Below are positions 26,990 through 37,658 of a stretch of 64,000 nucleotides of DNA, in pieces (positions within the stretch are counted from its first letter, which is position 1; each line of letters starts with the position of its first letter). Under the pieces are notes generated by a model. That model saw only the letters and a program-made list of their open reading frames with translations, ran no database searches and was not told the origin of the DNA. The stretch is from Botrimarina hoheduenensis (GTDB taxonomy: Bacteria > Planctomycetota > Planctomycetia > Pirellulales > Lacipirellulaceae). The translations under genes were made by a program, and so were the position numbers. The stretch is from assembly GCF_007859815.1 (NCBI RefSeq), contig NZ_SJPH01000002.1, forward strand, positions 357,824-421,823, given 5' to 3'.

Positions 26990-27439
26990 TTAGGTGCGTT
27001 CGTCGTTAGCAGGCGGGGCGGACGATGGCGCTTGCCCCTGTCGCCAGCGATCGATTGCCGCTGCGGTGATCACGCCCACCGTGTCGGCTAAGCCGTCTAG
27101 CGGGTCGCAAATGCGATTAACGAGCGGCTGGGTAATTTCGTCGAAGACGCCGTAGGCGATGATCGCCACGACAACGACGACGCGGGCCGGCAGGCCCCCG
27201 ATCGTTTGCCAGCCGAGCGAGCGGATCAGTCCCAGCGCGAGCGTTGCCAGCACAAAGTACGCACCGGCGTGGATGAGCTTATCGCCGTTTAGCTGGAGCA
27301 CTCCCTGCGCCATGACGGGCGTGGGGATATGGGTCGCGGTGAACAGCAACGCCCAATACAGCCCGAGCGCAATCCCCCACCGCCAGGGTTGGGTACCTCG
27401 GCCAGCGGCGTGCCGTTGGGTCGCGTCGGCGTTCGTCAT
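26990..27439 (-). CDS. VanZ-family membrane protein
   Basis: This 149-residue protein has four hydrophobic segments and the VanZ pattern: an N-terminal TM (IALGLYWALLFTATHIP), 'DKLIHAGAYFVLATLAL' in TM2, a TM3 followed by 'IAYGVFDEITQ', and a last amphipathic segment. VanZ proteins are linked to glycopeptide or antimicrobial tolerance in some species but are mostly uncharacterised. The ATG 27439 is chosen over the upstream start because the preceding 16 residues are unconserved-looking. It lies 86 bp downstream of pgk on the same strand. Confidence 0.8.
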   Translation of the reverse strand: MTNADATQRHAAGRGTQPWRWGIALGLYWALLFTATHIPTPVMAQGVLQLNGDKLIHAGAYFVLATLALGLIRSLGWQTIGGLPARVVVVVAIIAYGVFDEITQPLVNRICDPLDGLADTVGVITAAAIDRWRQGQAPSSAPPANDERT

Positions 27440-27524
27440 TTTGCCGCTTGCGGGGGGCCGTTGCAAAAAACGGGGCAACTCAAGCATCGGGACGCCGCCA
27501 ACCGTGCGCTGCGGCTCGAAGCTT

Positions 27525-28910
27525 CTAGGTGCGCGCCGCCGCGTGGAGTGCCACTAGGTACGGCACCGGCTCCGAGCCCAGCGCGTTCAGCACGGTTCCG
27601 CCGGCGGTAAAGCAGTGGGTGACCCAGTCAGGCTCGCCGTACTTCTCCAGGGCTTTGCCCCCTTCGCCGCCGCCGACGTAGACCTCGACGCCGCCCTGCT
27701 TCATCCGCTTGAGCTCGGGGATCCACGCCTTGGTGCCCGCCTCGAAGCGCGGGTCCTCAAAGACGCCGAACACGCCGTTGTGGAACGCCACAGCGCCCTT
27801 GCCGGCGTTCTCGATGAACGTGCCGACCGCTTCGCTGAAGTGCTTGATCGACTTCGGGCCGATGTCGAGTTGCTGGTCGCGGGGCGACAGTTCGTCCTTG
27901 GTGGAGCCGTCTTCAATGACCGAGTCGCACGGCACGGTGAAGGTGATCCCCTTCTCGCGGCCGTCGGCGACGATCGCTTTGGCCTGCTCGACGCGGGCCG
28001 GCGGGATGTACCACGGCGCGCCACTGTTGGCGGGGTCCTCGGCGGCACCTAGCGAGATCGGCGCGCCATCCAGCTGGCCGATCGCCTTACGGATCGCCAT
28101 GGCAAGCGAACCTGAGGCGAAGATCTGCTTGATCGTGCCGCGGGCGATCATCGCCTCCATGTCATCGAGCTTGTCGATCTTGATGCCGCTGAACACGGCC
28201 AGGTCGGCTTTCAGGCAACGCTGCATCGGCCCGTCGAACTCGCCGGCGGCGTACCGACCCAGGGCCACCCGCTCCATTGAAGCCGGAGCAACAACGCTGG
28301 AAGCATCTAGCGAGCCGGCGCTAAACGCTTCGTTGACATAGACCTTGGCGATCTTCTCGGCCAGCTGGTTCGCGAACTTCGCTAGCCGCGGTGCAAGTTG
28401 CGGCAGATCCGTCTCTTTGGCCTTCCACAGCACACGCTCGATTTCGTACTTGCGGGTGTTCTGGAGTACGATCACTGATCCGGGGGCGGCGGTGGCGATC
28501 TGCCCTGTGAGCGAATCGGACACTTCACCGGTCGCGTCGTCGTACCAGTTGTCCACAAGCGGGACGTCGCAGCCCAACAGCTCACCGAGGCGTTTAGCGA
28601 CCTTGTCGAGCGACTTCTCGGGCTCGCGGCCAATGTGCCCAAAAACAATCTGCTTCCAGCCTTTGCCGATGCCGTACTTGAGCGATTCGACCATTGAGCG
28701 GAGGCGGATGTCGCCTTCGCCGATGGTGGCACCTGGCTTGGCGTCAACATCGCCTCGGACAAGGACCGGTGTCCCCGCGGGCAGGTCGGCGAGGCTCTCG
28801 AGCCGCGGGATCGCGCCCAAATAGTCGTTTAGCGACATGTCGGGCGATGCCGCCCGGCCGCGGAGGAGGGTTTCGCACCAAGTTTGTAGGGAAGCGTCGC
28901 TAACGGCCAT
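27525..28910 (-). CDS. pgk: Phosphoglycerate kinase, divergent
   Basis: Pgk transfers phosphate from 1,3-bisphosphoglycerate to ADP. The 461-residue protein aligns in outline along the whole family: 'VLVRGDVDAK' for VRxDxNVP, 'VFGHIGREPEKS', 'VLQNTRKYEIE', 'YVNEAFSAGSLDASS', 'HNGVFGVFEDPRFEAGT', then 'VGGGEGG' and 'HCFTAGGTVLNALG'. Several key positions differ: Asp for Asn in the N-terminal substrate loop, GGGEGG for GGGDTA and TAGGT for STGGG in the nucleotide-binding part. It may be a lineage-specific Pgk or a paralogue with changed activity. The ATG 28910 is used; an internal ATG at 28838 gives the more usual N-terminal length. Confidence 0.85.
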   Translation of the reverse strand: MAVSDASLQTWCETLLRGRAASPDMSLNDYLGAIPRLESLADLPAGTPVLVRGDVDAKPGATIGEGDIRLRSMVESLKYGIGKGWKQIVFGHIGREPEKSLDKVAKRLGELLGCDVPLVDNWYDDATGEVSDSLTGQIATAAPGSVIVLQNTRKYEIERVLWKAKETDLPQLAPRLAKFANQLAEKIAKVYVNEAFSAGSLDASSVVAPASMERVALGRYAAGEFDGPMQRCLKADLAVFSGIKIDKLDDMEAMIARGTIKQIFASGSLAMAIRKAIGQLDGAPISLGAAEDPANSGAPWYIPPARVEQAKAIVADGREKGITFTVPCDSVIEDGSTKDELSPRDQQLDIGPKSIKHFSEAVGTFIENAGKGAVAFHNGVFGVFEDPRFEAGTKAWIPELKRMKQGGVEVYVGGGEGGKALEKYGEPDWVTHCFTAGGTVLNALGSEPVPYLVALHAAART

Positions 28911-29104
28911 GGAAGGGGTGCTCTTTCTCGCTTGCGTTCTCGGTACGGGGGGGTGGCGTGACGAATGCCCCGCCGAGGGCTCTTGGCCCTCTATCCTGCG
29001 CCCAGCACGGTATCACACCACGCCGCAGCCAACCAGCAGCCTTGGTTGCCCGGGGCGTGCCCGGCCGTTGACCGGAGATTTTAGCCCTCGATACGATCGA
29101 GTGA

Positions 29105-30331
29105 ATGTCCCCCACCGTGCTTCGCCTGACCGCCGCTTCGCCCGTTGCCCAGCCGCTCTCAGCGGCGGCTCTAAAAGTGGCCCCTCCCGCCGCGCCCGCA
29201 GCCATTAGGCAAGCGATGCGAGACGCTTTGGCCGAACCGGTCGAGTTCCCTGAGCTGCGTTACGCACTAACGCCAGACGACCAAGTCGCGATCGCCCTTG
29301 AGGGGGCAACGCCCGGTGCCGAGCCGATCGCGGAGACGCTCGCCGAGCAGTTGATAGCGCTCGGCGTTGCGGGAGCGAATATCGTAATTGTTACCGACGA
29401 TCGGCATCTGGCCGATCGATTGCGACCGCTCGAAGAGCGTCTCAGCCTGGTGGTCGAAACCCACGACCCCACCGACGAAGAGCAGCTTTGCTTTGCGGGT
29501 CTCACGCGTTCGGAGCGCACCTTGCGGGTGAATCGCACGCTCTTTGAAGCGGACTTGGTGCTGCCGATCAGTACCGAGCACCCCGGCGATCGCGCGACGA
29601 CCGGACCGTTTGACGGACTTTTTCCGCGTTTCTTTGATCACGACACGATCGATCGGGTCGCCCGCGTGCGGGCCGTCACCGGTGCCGAGGCACGCGGAGG
29701 CGATCATGCGCAGGCCCGGCGGCAAGAGAGCGACGACGCCGGGCGGATGCTCGGCGCGGCGGTGCTCGTGCGTGTGGTGCCGGGCCGCGGGGGGGCTGCC
29801 GAACGGATCGTGTTCGGCGAGGCGAATGCCGTTTGGAGCGAAGCACGCCGGTTGGCCCAATCGGTTTGGCGGTCGTCCATGCCCGCCCCCGCCCCCTTGG
29901 TGATTGCCCGTTTCGAGGACGATGCCACTCCGCCGACCTGGGGAGACCTGTCGCGCGCGCTAGCGCTGGCCGAGCAGCTCGTTGCGTCAGACGGGGCGAT
30001 CGTGCTGTGGACCGACTTCGATGAGCCGATTGGCCCGGGGCTCGGACGTTTGCTGGAAGCAGACGGCTACGAGCGCGTTACCGCCGATCTGAGCGAACAG
30101 GTGGGCGACGAGGCGCTCTTCGCTTGGCGGCTGGCCCAGGCCATCGATCGCGGCCCCGTCTTCTGGCGGAGCCGACTCGCCGGCACGCTGGTCGAGGATC
30201 TCGGTGCCACGCCCATCGCGAGTGAAGAAGAGCTTGTTCGCCTGGCAGAGCGATACGGCACGTGCCTGTTGCTTGAACAGCCCCAGCACGTGTGCCTTGT
30301 CTTGGACGAAGATGCGGAGGCTTCGTCGTGA
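29105..30331 (+). CDS. LarA-like DUF2088 protein, active-site motifs degenerate
   Basis: This 408-residue protein resembles lactate racemase LarA, a nickel-pincer enzyme. Similarity is clear in the N-terminal half (ELRYALTPDDQVAIALEGATPG, GVAGANIVIVTDD) and in 'RTLFEADLVLPIS'. The segment after it, where LarA has pH..aGysGGxK with the cofactor-bearing lysine, reads 'TEHPGDRATTGPFDGLFPRFFD' in two parts, so that lysine is missing. It is probably not a racemase of the classical type. The stop overlaps the GTG of the YgfZ-like gene. Confidence 0.75.
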   Translation: MSPTVLRLTAASPVAQPLSAAALKVAPPAAPAAIRQAMRDALAEPVEFPELRYALTPDDQVAIALEGATPGAEPIAETLAEQLIALGVAGANIVIVTDDRHLADRLRPLEERLSLVVETHDPTDEEQLCFAGLTRSERTLRVNRTLFEADLVLPISTEHPGDRATTGPFDGLFPRFFDHDTIDRVARVRAVTGAEARGGDHAQARRQESDDAGRMLGAAVLVRVVPGRGGAAERIVFGEANAVWSEARRLAQSVWRSSMPAPAPLVIARFEDDATPPTWGDLSRALALAEQLVASDGAIVLWTDFDEPIGPGLGRLLEADGYERVTADLSEQVGDEALFAWRLAQAIDRGPVFWRSRLAGTLVEDLGATPIASEEELVRLAERYGTCLLLEQPQHVCLVLDEDAEASS

Positions 30332-31266
30332 GCGAGGTCTTTCCGCCGATGCACGCCTCTCATTCGGCTGACCCGAGCGGCAACGTTTATGCGGTGCTCG
30401 ACGGCTGGTCAGCCCTGAGCGTTGCGGGACCCGACGCGGTGCGGTTCGTGCAGAGTTTCTGCACCAATGACGTTGCCGCGCTGGCCGTAGGTGATTCTTG
30501 CGAAGCGTTCTTCACCGACGTGAAAGCGCACGTCTTGGCTTACGGTGTGGTTGCCCGGCTTGCGGAGACGTTGGTGGTGGTGCTCTCGTCCGCGGGAGCC
30601 GATGCTTTGTGCGCTCACCTCGACAGGTATCTGATCCGCGAGCAGGTCACGCTCCAAACCTTGAGCGATCAGCAGCTTTTACTGCTCGGCTGCACGGTCG
30701 ATCCCAAGATCACCGCGTCGGTCGTCACGGTTGTGGCTGCCGGCTGGCCCGCGGGAGTCCGTTTCGCAATAGTCCCCGCCACCGCTGTCACCGGTGTTGT
30801 GCATCAGCTAGAGCAAGTCGCGAAACCACTCGACGCCGAGGCTCTGGAGCGGCAGCGCATCGCGTGGGGTATCCCGCGCGACGGCGTGGATGTCGATGCG
30901 CGCAACCTGCCGCAAGAGGTAGATCGCAACGAGCACGCGATCTCGTTTAAAAAAGGGTGCTATCTGGGGCAAGAGCCGGTCGCTCGGATCGACGCGTTGG
31001 GCCGCGTCAACTGGTTGCTGAGGGGCGTTCGCATCGAGGGGCCGGCACCGGCTTCCGGCACCGCCTTGAGGGAAGCACAGATAACCGCTCAAGCCGATGA
31101 AAAGAGCGTCGGGCGGATCACTTCTTCAGCAGCGACAGCGTCGGGTGCGATTGCGCTAGCGTACTTGCGACGCGAGCACGCAACCGTCGGATTGCGTGTG
31201 AGGGTCAACGGCGTGGCGGCCATCGTCGAAAGCTTGCCGATGATCGTGCGGGAAGCTTCTCCTTAG
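30328..31266 (+). CDS. YgfZ/GcvT-like folate-binding protein
   Basis: This protein of about 312 residues is in the YgfZ (IbaG57) family of tetrahydrofolate-binding proteins that assist Fe-S cluster enzymes. The signature 'KKGCYLGQEPVAR' (about 208-220) with the conserved Cys is intact, and the GcvT-like fold is shown by 'LSVAGPDAVRFVQSFCTNDV' at the N-terminus. The GTG at 30328 overlaps the upstream TGA (GTGA), suggesting coupling with the LarA-like gene; ATG 30349 is an alternative. It converges with the HD-GYP gene. Confidence 0.85.
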   Translation: MSEVFPPMHASHSADPSGNVYAVLDGWSALSVAGPDAVRFVQSFCTNDVAALAVGDSCEAFFTDVKAHVLAYGVVARLAETLVVVLSSAGADALCAHLDRYLIREQVTLQTLSDQQLLLLGCTVDPKITASVVTVVAAGWPAGVRFAIVPATAVTGVVHQLEQVAKPLDAEALERQRIAWGIPRDGVDVDARNLPQEVDRNEHAISFKKGCYLGQEPVARIDALGRVNWLLRGVRIEGPAPASGTALREAQITAQADEKSVGRITSSAATASGAIALAYLRREHATVGLRVRVNGVAAIVESLPMIVREASP

Positions 31267-31335
31267 GGCGTGTCGCACGGATGAGTAGCGTCCGTGGCTA
31301 TCGGAAGCGCGCTCGAAAAGATCGATAGCACGGGA

Positions 31336-31374
31336 TAGCTATTCGACGTAGCTGTTCGACGTAGCTATTCAACC
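31336..31374. repeat. Three tandem 13-bp repeats across a stop codon
   Basis: TAGCTATTCGACG, TAGCTGTTCGACG and TAGCTATTCAACC follow one another without gaps. The third unit contains the stop codon of the HD-GYP gene, and the first two lie just downstream of it between two convergent genes. The pattern is consistent with slippage duplication of the gene's 3' end. Confidence 0.7.
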
Positions 31375-33047
31375 GCGCCCAGATCAACAGGCGTACGCTC
31401 AACACTTGCGATCTGTGCGATCTCATCGGCGACGGTAAAGTAGGCGTCGATCACCACAGGGTCCCACTGCGATCCAGCGCCATCGCGGAGGATGGCCTCC
31501 ATTTTCTCGCGCGGCATGCCTTTTCGATACGGGCGGTCGCTGCCCATGGCGTCGATCGCGTCGGCAACCGCCATGATCCGCGCGTTGGGCGGAGTTTGGG
31601 GACCGGTCAGCCCCGCGGGATAGCCGGTGCCGTCCCACGCTTCGTGATGGTGGCACACGAGGGGCAAGACGGAATCTAACTGCTTCACCCCTTTGAGTAT
31701 CTGCACACCCAACTCAGGATGCTTCTTGATGTGGGCGAATTCTTCTTCGGTCAGTCTGTCGGGCTTTCGCAGCACGTTGTCATCGATGCCGATCTTGCCG
31801 ACATCATGCAGCAGCCCGCCGAGGTAGAGGTCACGCAGCGCGGTGTCGTCGGACCCCATTTGCTGGGCCAACCGCACCGCGATCCGCGCGACGCGATCGC
31901 TATGGCCTCGGGTGTAAGGGTCTTTGGCATCGATCGCCGAGCTGAGTGCTTTGACTGCGCCGGAGAAGAGCTCGGTATGTTGGCGTAGTTGTAAGTGATT
32001 GGTCGCATGAACACCGAGAATCGCGGCGACACTTGAGAGCAGGCTCGACTCGACCGCGCCGAAACCCCCGGCGATGGTTGCGGGGCCTTTGCGGCTTCGG
32101 TTGAGGATCGCTAGCCAGCCGATCAACTCGCCGTTGGCGAGAATCGGAGCCGAAACAACCTCGCGGACTCCCGCGTAGCACCAGGTGGGTGAAGCGGTCC
32201 GATCGCGGTTGAGCACGACCGTGCGACCCCGCGCTTCGCTGCCAAGCCGATCAAAGAACCGATCGAGATCACCTTCAATGAGGGCCGTGGGGCCAAGAAA
32301 AATCGTGTACGGATCGCCGTGAGAAGCGTCTCCTGAAGGCTCGCCCAGTCGATCATTCAGGGGGCTCAGCAGGCGACCGATAATCGCGTCGGCGGGCACA
32401 ACCTCGGCCAGCCACGATGCGGCATTCTCGCAGAGTTGCCGATGGCTGTGGTCGAGCGACAAGCGTTCGATGAGTCGATGCAGCAGGTTCAACTCTTCGA
32501 AGGTAGCCAAGAGCTGGCCACTGGTCTCAGAAAGTTGGGCCCGTGCGACCTGCGTCACCCGGGCTGCCGACTCGGCCTCGACAATCGCCACCGTAAGCCG
32601 CAAAGCGGCGTGCGTGCCGATGGTGCTTCGCCCGGTGGCCCACTGCAAAGCCTGTCCCGGGTCGATACCGAACACTTTTGCCGCCGACTCTAGCTGCGCG
32701 ATCGATTTGATCGGCTCGGTTAGCAGCACCGTGACAGCCGTCCGACTCGGCGGACCTAGCGGATCATCACTGGGCAGCGGCACCGCGATGAGTGTCAGCG
32801 GGGCGTGCTCTTCAATTACTTCGACCCGACCGCTGCGCGCCACGTGTTCGCACAAGCTGACCCATCGGAACAGGTCGATGCGGGGCCAATCAGGTGAAAC
32901 CCGTTCGAGCACGCTCGAAACCGGATCGATCACGGCGAAAGTTTGGCCGAAGGCCTCGTCTAAGCGCGCAAGCAGACTCTCTTGCGATGCCGCTCGTGCG
33001 GCCCCGCTCGGAGGAGAGACTTCAGTTATTGGCTGAACAGCGGTCAA
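31365..33047 (-). CDS. GAF and HD-GYP domain protein
   Basis: This 560-residue predicted cytoplasmic signalling protein has an N-terminal region (1-170) without a clear family, a GAF-like sensor (about 180-345) and an HD-GYP phosphodiesterase domain (about 370-545). The catalytic motifs are complete: 'HSDRVARIA', the HD pair in 'LLHDVGKIG', 'KKHPELGVQIL', and 'HHHEAWDGTGYP' for the GYP part. It would hydrolyse cyclic di-GMP or a related nucleotide. The PilZ-like gene at 12.2 kb is the only other possible c-di-GMP component in the window. The start is TTG 33047; there is no ATG near. Confidence 0.92.
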   Translation of the reverse strand: MTAVQPITEVSPPSGAARAASQESLLARLDEAFGQTFAVIDPVSSVLERVSPDWPRIDLFRWVSLCEHVARSGRVEVIEEHAPLTLIAVPLPSDDPLGPPSRTAVTVLLTEPIKSIAQLESAAKVFGIDPGQALQWATGRSTIGTHAALRLTVAIVEAESAARVTQVARAQLSETSGQLLATFEELNLLHRLIERLSLDHSHRQLCENAASWLAEVVPADAIIGRLLSPLNDRLGEPSGDASHGDPYTIFLGPTALIEGDLDRFFDRLGSEARGRTVVLNRDRTASPTWCYAGVREVVSAPILANGELIGWLAILNRSRKGPATIAGGFGAVESSLLSSVAAILGVHATNHLQLRQHTELFSGAVKALSSAIDAKDPYTRGHSDRVARIAVRLAQQMGSDDTALRDLYLGGLLHDVGKIGIDDNVLRKPDRLTEEEFAHIKKHPELGVQILKGVKQLDSVLPLVCHHHEAWDGTGYPAGLTGPQTPPNARIMAVADAIDAMGSDRPYRKGMPREKMEAILRDGAGSQWDPVVIDAYFTVADEIAQIASVERTPVDLGAVE

Positions 33048-33310
33048 CGTGCTTGATAATTCTATCTATGCGTAACGGCACAAAAAAACATGGGGTGCGT
33101 AAGGCTACAACTCAGAGCACTGTGCCTTCCACGTCTTGGGCTGCCGATACGGACTTCCGCGTCGTTAATAGCCCAACGAGGCGGGATGTGCGGGTTGTAG
33201 CGACCGCGAAGAGAAGATCGGCTCCCCGTTTTGAGCGGAGCCAAACGGCAGTAAAGAAGAGACGCCCTTTAGGGCCGCTGCCGGCTACGTCAGCTCCGCT
33301 GCGGGCAGTG

Positions 33311-34423
33311 CTAAGGGCGCTGTCGGCTACGCAAGCGTTGACTAGCCTGCTGCAGCACCTGTTGCTCGTCTGAGGTTAGCGACCCGCTTCCCAGAGCGTG
33401 CAGCTTGGCAAGAACGCGATCGAGCAAAGCCTCGTCTTCGTCTTTGGTCGAGCGGTGTGGGCCGCGACGGTCGGGGGGCCCTCCCTCATCGGCACGCGGA
33501 CGAATCGATTCGGCACCACCCGTGAATTCCACCAACACGAGCAGGTCGTCGTCGGAGTCGTCCGCTTCGAGGGAGTGGGGAGTATTGCGGGCGTCACGCA
33601 GAAGGCTTTCGGGGCGGCTCGGGCCGGACGCGAGTGCGACCCAGCCATCACCCGCCGGCAGATCGGCTTTCCCGCCGAATAGCACGAGGGTTCCTAGCGA
33701 GATGATCCAGATCGAGGCCGGTACCGTGAACAGGCTGCCTTCGGCGAACCAAGCCGTAATGACCAGTGCGAAACCGATCAGGATCGCCAACCTTCCGACA
33801 ACCGCCGCGGCAGAGTAGCGGCCCGTCAGTGGCCACAGCAGACCGCGCAGCGCTGCACCGCCATCAAAGGGCCAAGCGGGCAGCAGGTTGAGAACAAACA
33901 AGGGCCAGTTGACGCATACCAGCAGCTTAGCCAGCGTCAGGAGTACGGTGTTCGAATCCGTGATGCCCGAGAGTGTCAGGTTGTTCGACATGGGTAAAAA
34001 CATTGCGGCCAGGCCCGTCTCGTCGTACATCGCCAAGCCAAAGGCGGCGAGTACCACCAGCGAGAGATTCGCTATCGGCCCGGCCATTGCGACAAACACG
34101 GTCGCCTCGGGATCGTTGGGAAGCCGCGGGGTGCTGAGGCCTCCCAGGGGACCCAGCACCATCGTGCGATAATCGCCACCGACACGCGCCGCCGCTAGCA
34201 CGTGAGAAGCCTCGTGCGCGAGCAGCGAAAGCAACCATACGCTCACCAGCAGGAGCCCGCTGAGTGGAGAGTCAACCTGCGCGGCGATTCCTAACCCGAC
34301 CAACAGCGGTCCCAGCAGGGTCGCGTGCAACCAAATGCCGTGGCCCACGGGGAGGCTCCAACGCAACAGGCTGTCGCCCGGGTCGCGTGCCATCGTGGAG
34401 GGTACTACGGGTTTGCTGACCAT
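33311..34423 (-). CDS. Site-2 protease family (M50) zinc metalloprotease
   Basis: This 370-residue intramembrane protease has about six TM helices. The zinc site is 'LLAHEASHVLAAARVGG' (His70, Glu71, His74), with the second ligand motif 'LNLLPAWPFDGG' further on. The C-terminal 130 residues are soluble, acidic and Arg-rich, with no CBS or PDZ domain seen. Such proteases release membrane-bound anti-sigma factors or other regulators; the target is not evident. It lies 282 bp downstream of glmS on the same strand. Confidence 0.88.
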   Translation of the reverse strand: MVSKPVVPSTMARDPGDSLLRWSLPVGHGIWLHATLLGPLLVGLGIAAQVDSPLSGLLLVSVWLLSLLAHEASHVLAAARVGGDYRTMVLGPLGGLSTPRLPNDPEATVFVAMAGPIANLSLVVLAAFGLAMYDETGLAAMFLPMSNNLTLSGITDSNTVLLTLAKLLVCVNWPLFVLNLLPAWPFDGGAALRGLLWPLTGRYSAAAVVGRLAILIGFALVITAWFAEGSLFTVPASIWIISLGTLVLFGGKADLPAGDGWVALASGPSRPESLLRDARNTPHSLEADDSDDDLLVLVEFTGGAESIRPRADEGGPPDRRGPHRSTKDEDEALLDRVLAKLHALGSGSLTSDEQQVLQQASQRLRSRQRP

Positions 34424-34705
34424 ACGATCGGCACCGCGAAACTAAGAACTAAGTCAAAGCGGCGTCCTACCGGGGGGAGGCCGACGCACCGCTAAAATGA
34501 GGCTGCCCAGCAACGGTCTGGCAAGGAGCTTCCGGCATCGCGGGCCAATGTTGCTGACCCGAGGGGATCACGGTCATCCTGCCCGTCAACACCAGTGCGG
34601 CGAGGCTGTGGGATCCCTTGGCCGGTCTCCGCCTCTGTATCGTATCGCAGGGCCGAGGCGTCAGCAAATCAACGGCACCGAATCTCGGGCGGGAATCGCC
34701 CCCGA

Positions 34706-36580
<1,875 letters not shown>

Positions 36581-36830
36581 GGGCAGGTTCTCAGCAGGGG
36601 AAAGCAGAAGTTACGGGGCAGCAGCGGCCCGGATTCTAGGCAGCAGGGTCCGCTCGCCGGAAGGTTGAATCGCTAGCGTTCGCACCTGGAGCGGCGAACG
36701 GGCCCCCGTCTGTCTCGGATCCGATCTAGGCCCGCTCAAAAGGATCGCGTACTAACTAGATCGGGCTATCTCTTTGACGCCCGCTAGCACTACCCTCCCC
36801 TTCCGTCGCTCAGCTGGCGACCGCTATCGC

Positions 36831-37637
36831 ATGGACGCTTTGCACGGTTCGTTAGTTTCACGGCTTCCTTTGCCGCGGGTAGCTATTGTCATTCCCGCCC
36901 GCATGCACTCGACCCGGCTTGCGGGCAAGATGCTGCTCCGCGAGACGGGGAAGTCGTTGATCCAGCACACCCACGAGGCCGCGATGCGCTCAGAGCGGGC
37001 CGATGCGGTGATCGTTGCGACCGATCATGAGGCAATCGCCGCTGAGGTCACTCGCTTCGGTGGTCGTGTGATCCTCACCAGTCCGGACCACCCGAGCGGT
37101 GCCGACCGTGTCGCCGAAGTCGCCCGGCAGCTGCCGCAATACGAGGTATTCGTCAACCTGCAAGGGGACGAACCCGAGATCGAGCCCGCCTGCCTCGACC
37201 AAGTGGTCGCGGTCTTAACGCAAGACACCTCGACGCCCATGGCGACCCTTGCCACGCCCCTGCTCGATCAGGAACGGCTCCAGGACCAGAGCAACGTAAA
37301 GGTGGTGTTCGATGCTTCGGGCCGTGCGCTCTACTTCAGCCGCAGCCCGATCCCGTTCGTGCGAGACCCCGAAGCACTGAGCGCAGCGCTCTCCATCGAT
37401 TCGCCCCGGTTCTTCCATCATCTGGGCATCTACGCGTACCGACGTGACTTCTTGTTGCAGATGGCCCAGCTCCCTCCCTCGCCGCTCGAGCAGACCGAGA
37501 AGCTCGAACAACTGCGCGTGCTAGAGGCGGGGCAAATCATCCGGGTGGGCGTGACTACGCACGCGGCAGCGGGGATCGATACGCCCGCCGACTACGCCGC
37601 GTTTGTGCGACGGCAAGCGCGGGTGCAAGCCGCATAG
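36831..37637 (+). CDS. kdsB: 3-deoxy-manno-octulosonate cytidylyltransferase
   Basis: KdsB activates Kdo as CMP-Kdo for the lipopolysaccharide inner core. The 268-residue protein has 'VIPARMHSTRLAGKML' at the N-terminus, 'SGADRVAEVARQL', the diagnostic 'FVNLQGDEPEI' and 'YFSRSPIPFVR', 'LGIYAYRRDFL' and 'IDTPADY'. ATG 36831 is chosen; a TTG start 57 bp upstream adds 19 residues. Its presence argues for a Gram-negative type outer membrane with Kdo in this organism. Confidence 0.95.
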   Translation: MDALHGSLVSRLPLPRVAIVIPARMHSTRLAGKMLLRETGKSLIQHTHEAAMRSERADAVIVATDHEAIAAEVTRFGGRVILTSPDHPSGADRVAEVARQLPQYEVFVNLQGDEPEIEPACLDQVVAVLTQDTSTPMATLATPLLDQERLQDQSNVKVVFDASGRALYFSRSPIPFVRDPEALSAALSIDSPRFFHHLGIYAYRRDFLLQMAQLPPSPLEQTEKLEQLRVLEAGQIIRVGVTTHAAAGIDTPADYAAFVRRQARVQAA

Positions 37638-37658
37638 TCTGCGTCACGGCGTTCGTGC

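Noticed and set aside
33048-33310. Possible small gene between the HD-GYP and site-2 protease genes
   Set aside because: Frames on both strands are basic, low-complexity and lack good starts.
34424-34705. Possible structured RNA (SRP- or RNase P-like) downstream of glmS
   Set aside because: None of the conserved core motifs of 4.5S RNA or RNase P RNA are present; only weak GC-rich stems.
36581-36830. glmS ribozyme upstream of glmS
   Set aside because: I do not find the conserved ribozyme core in the 250 bp upstream gap.
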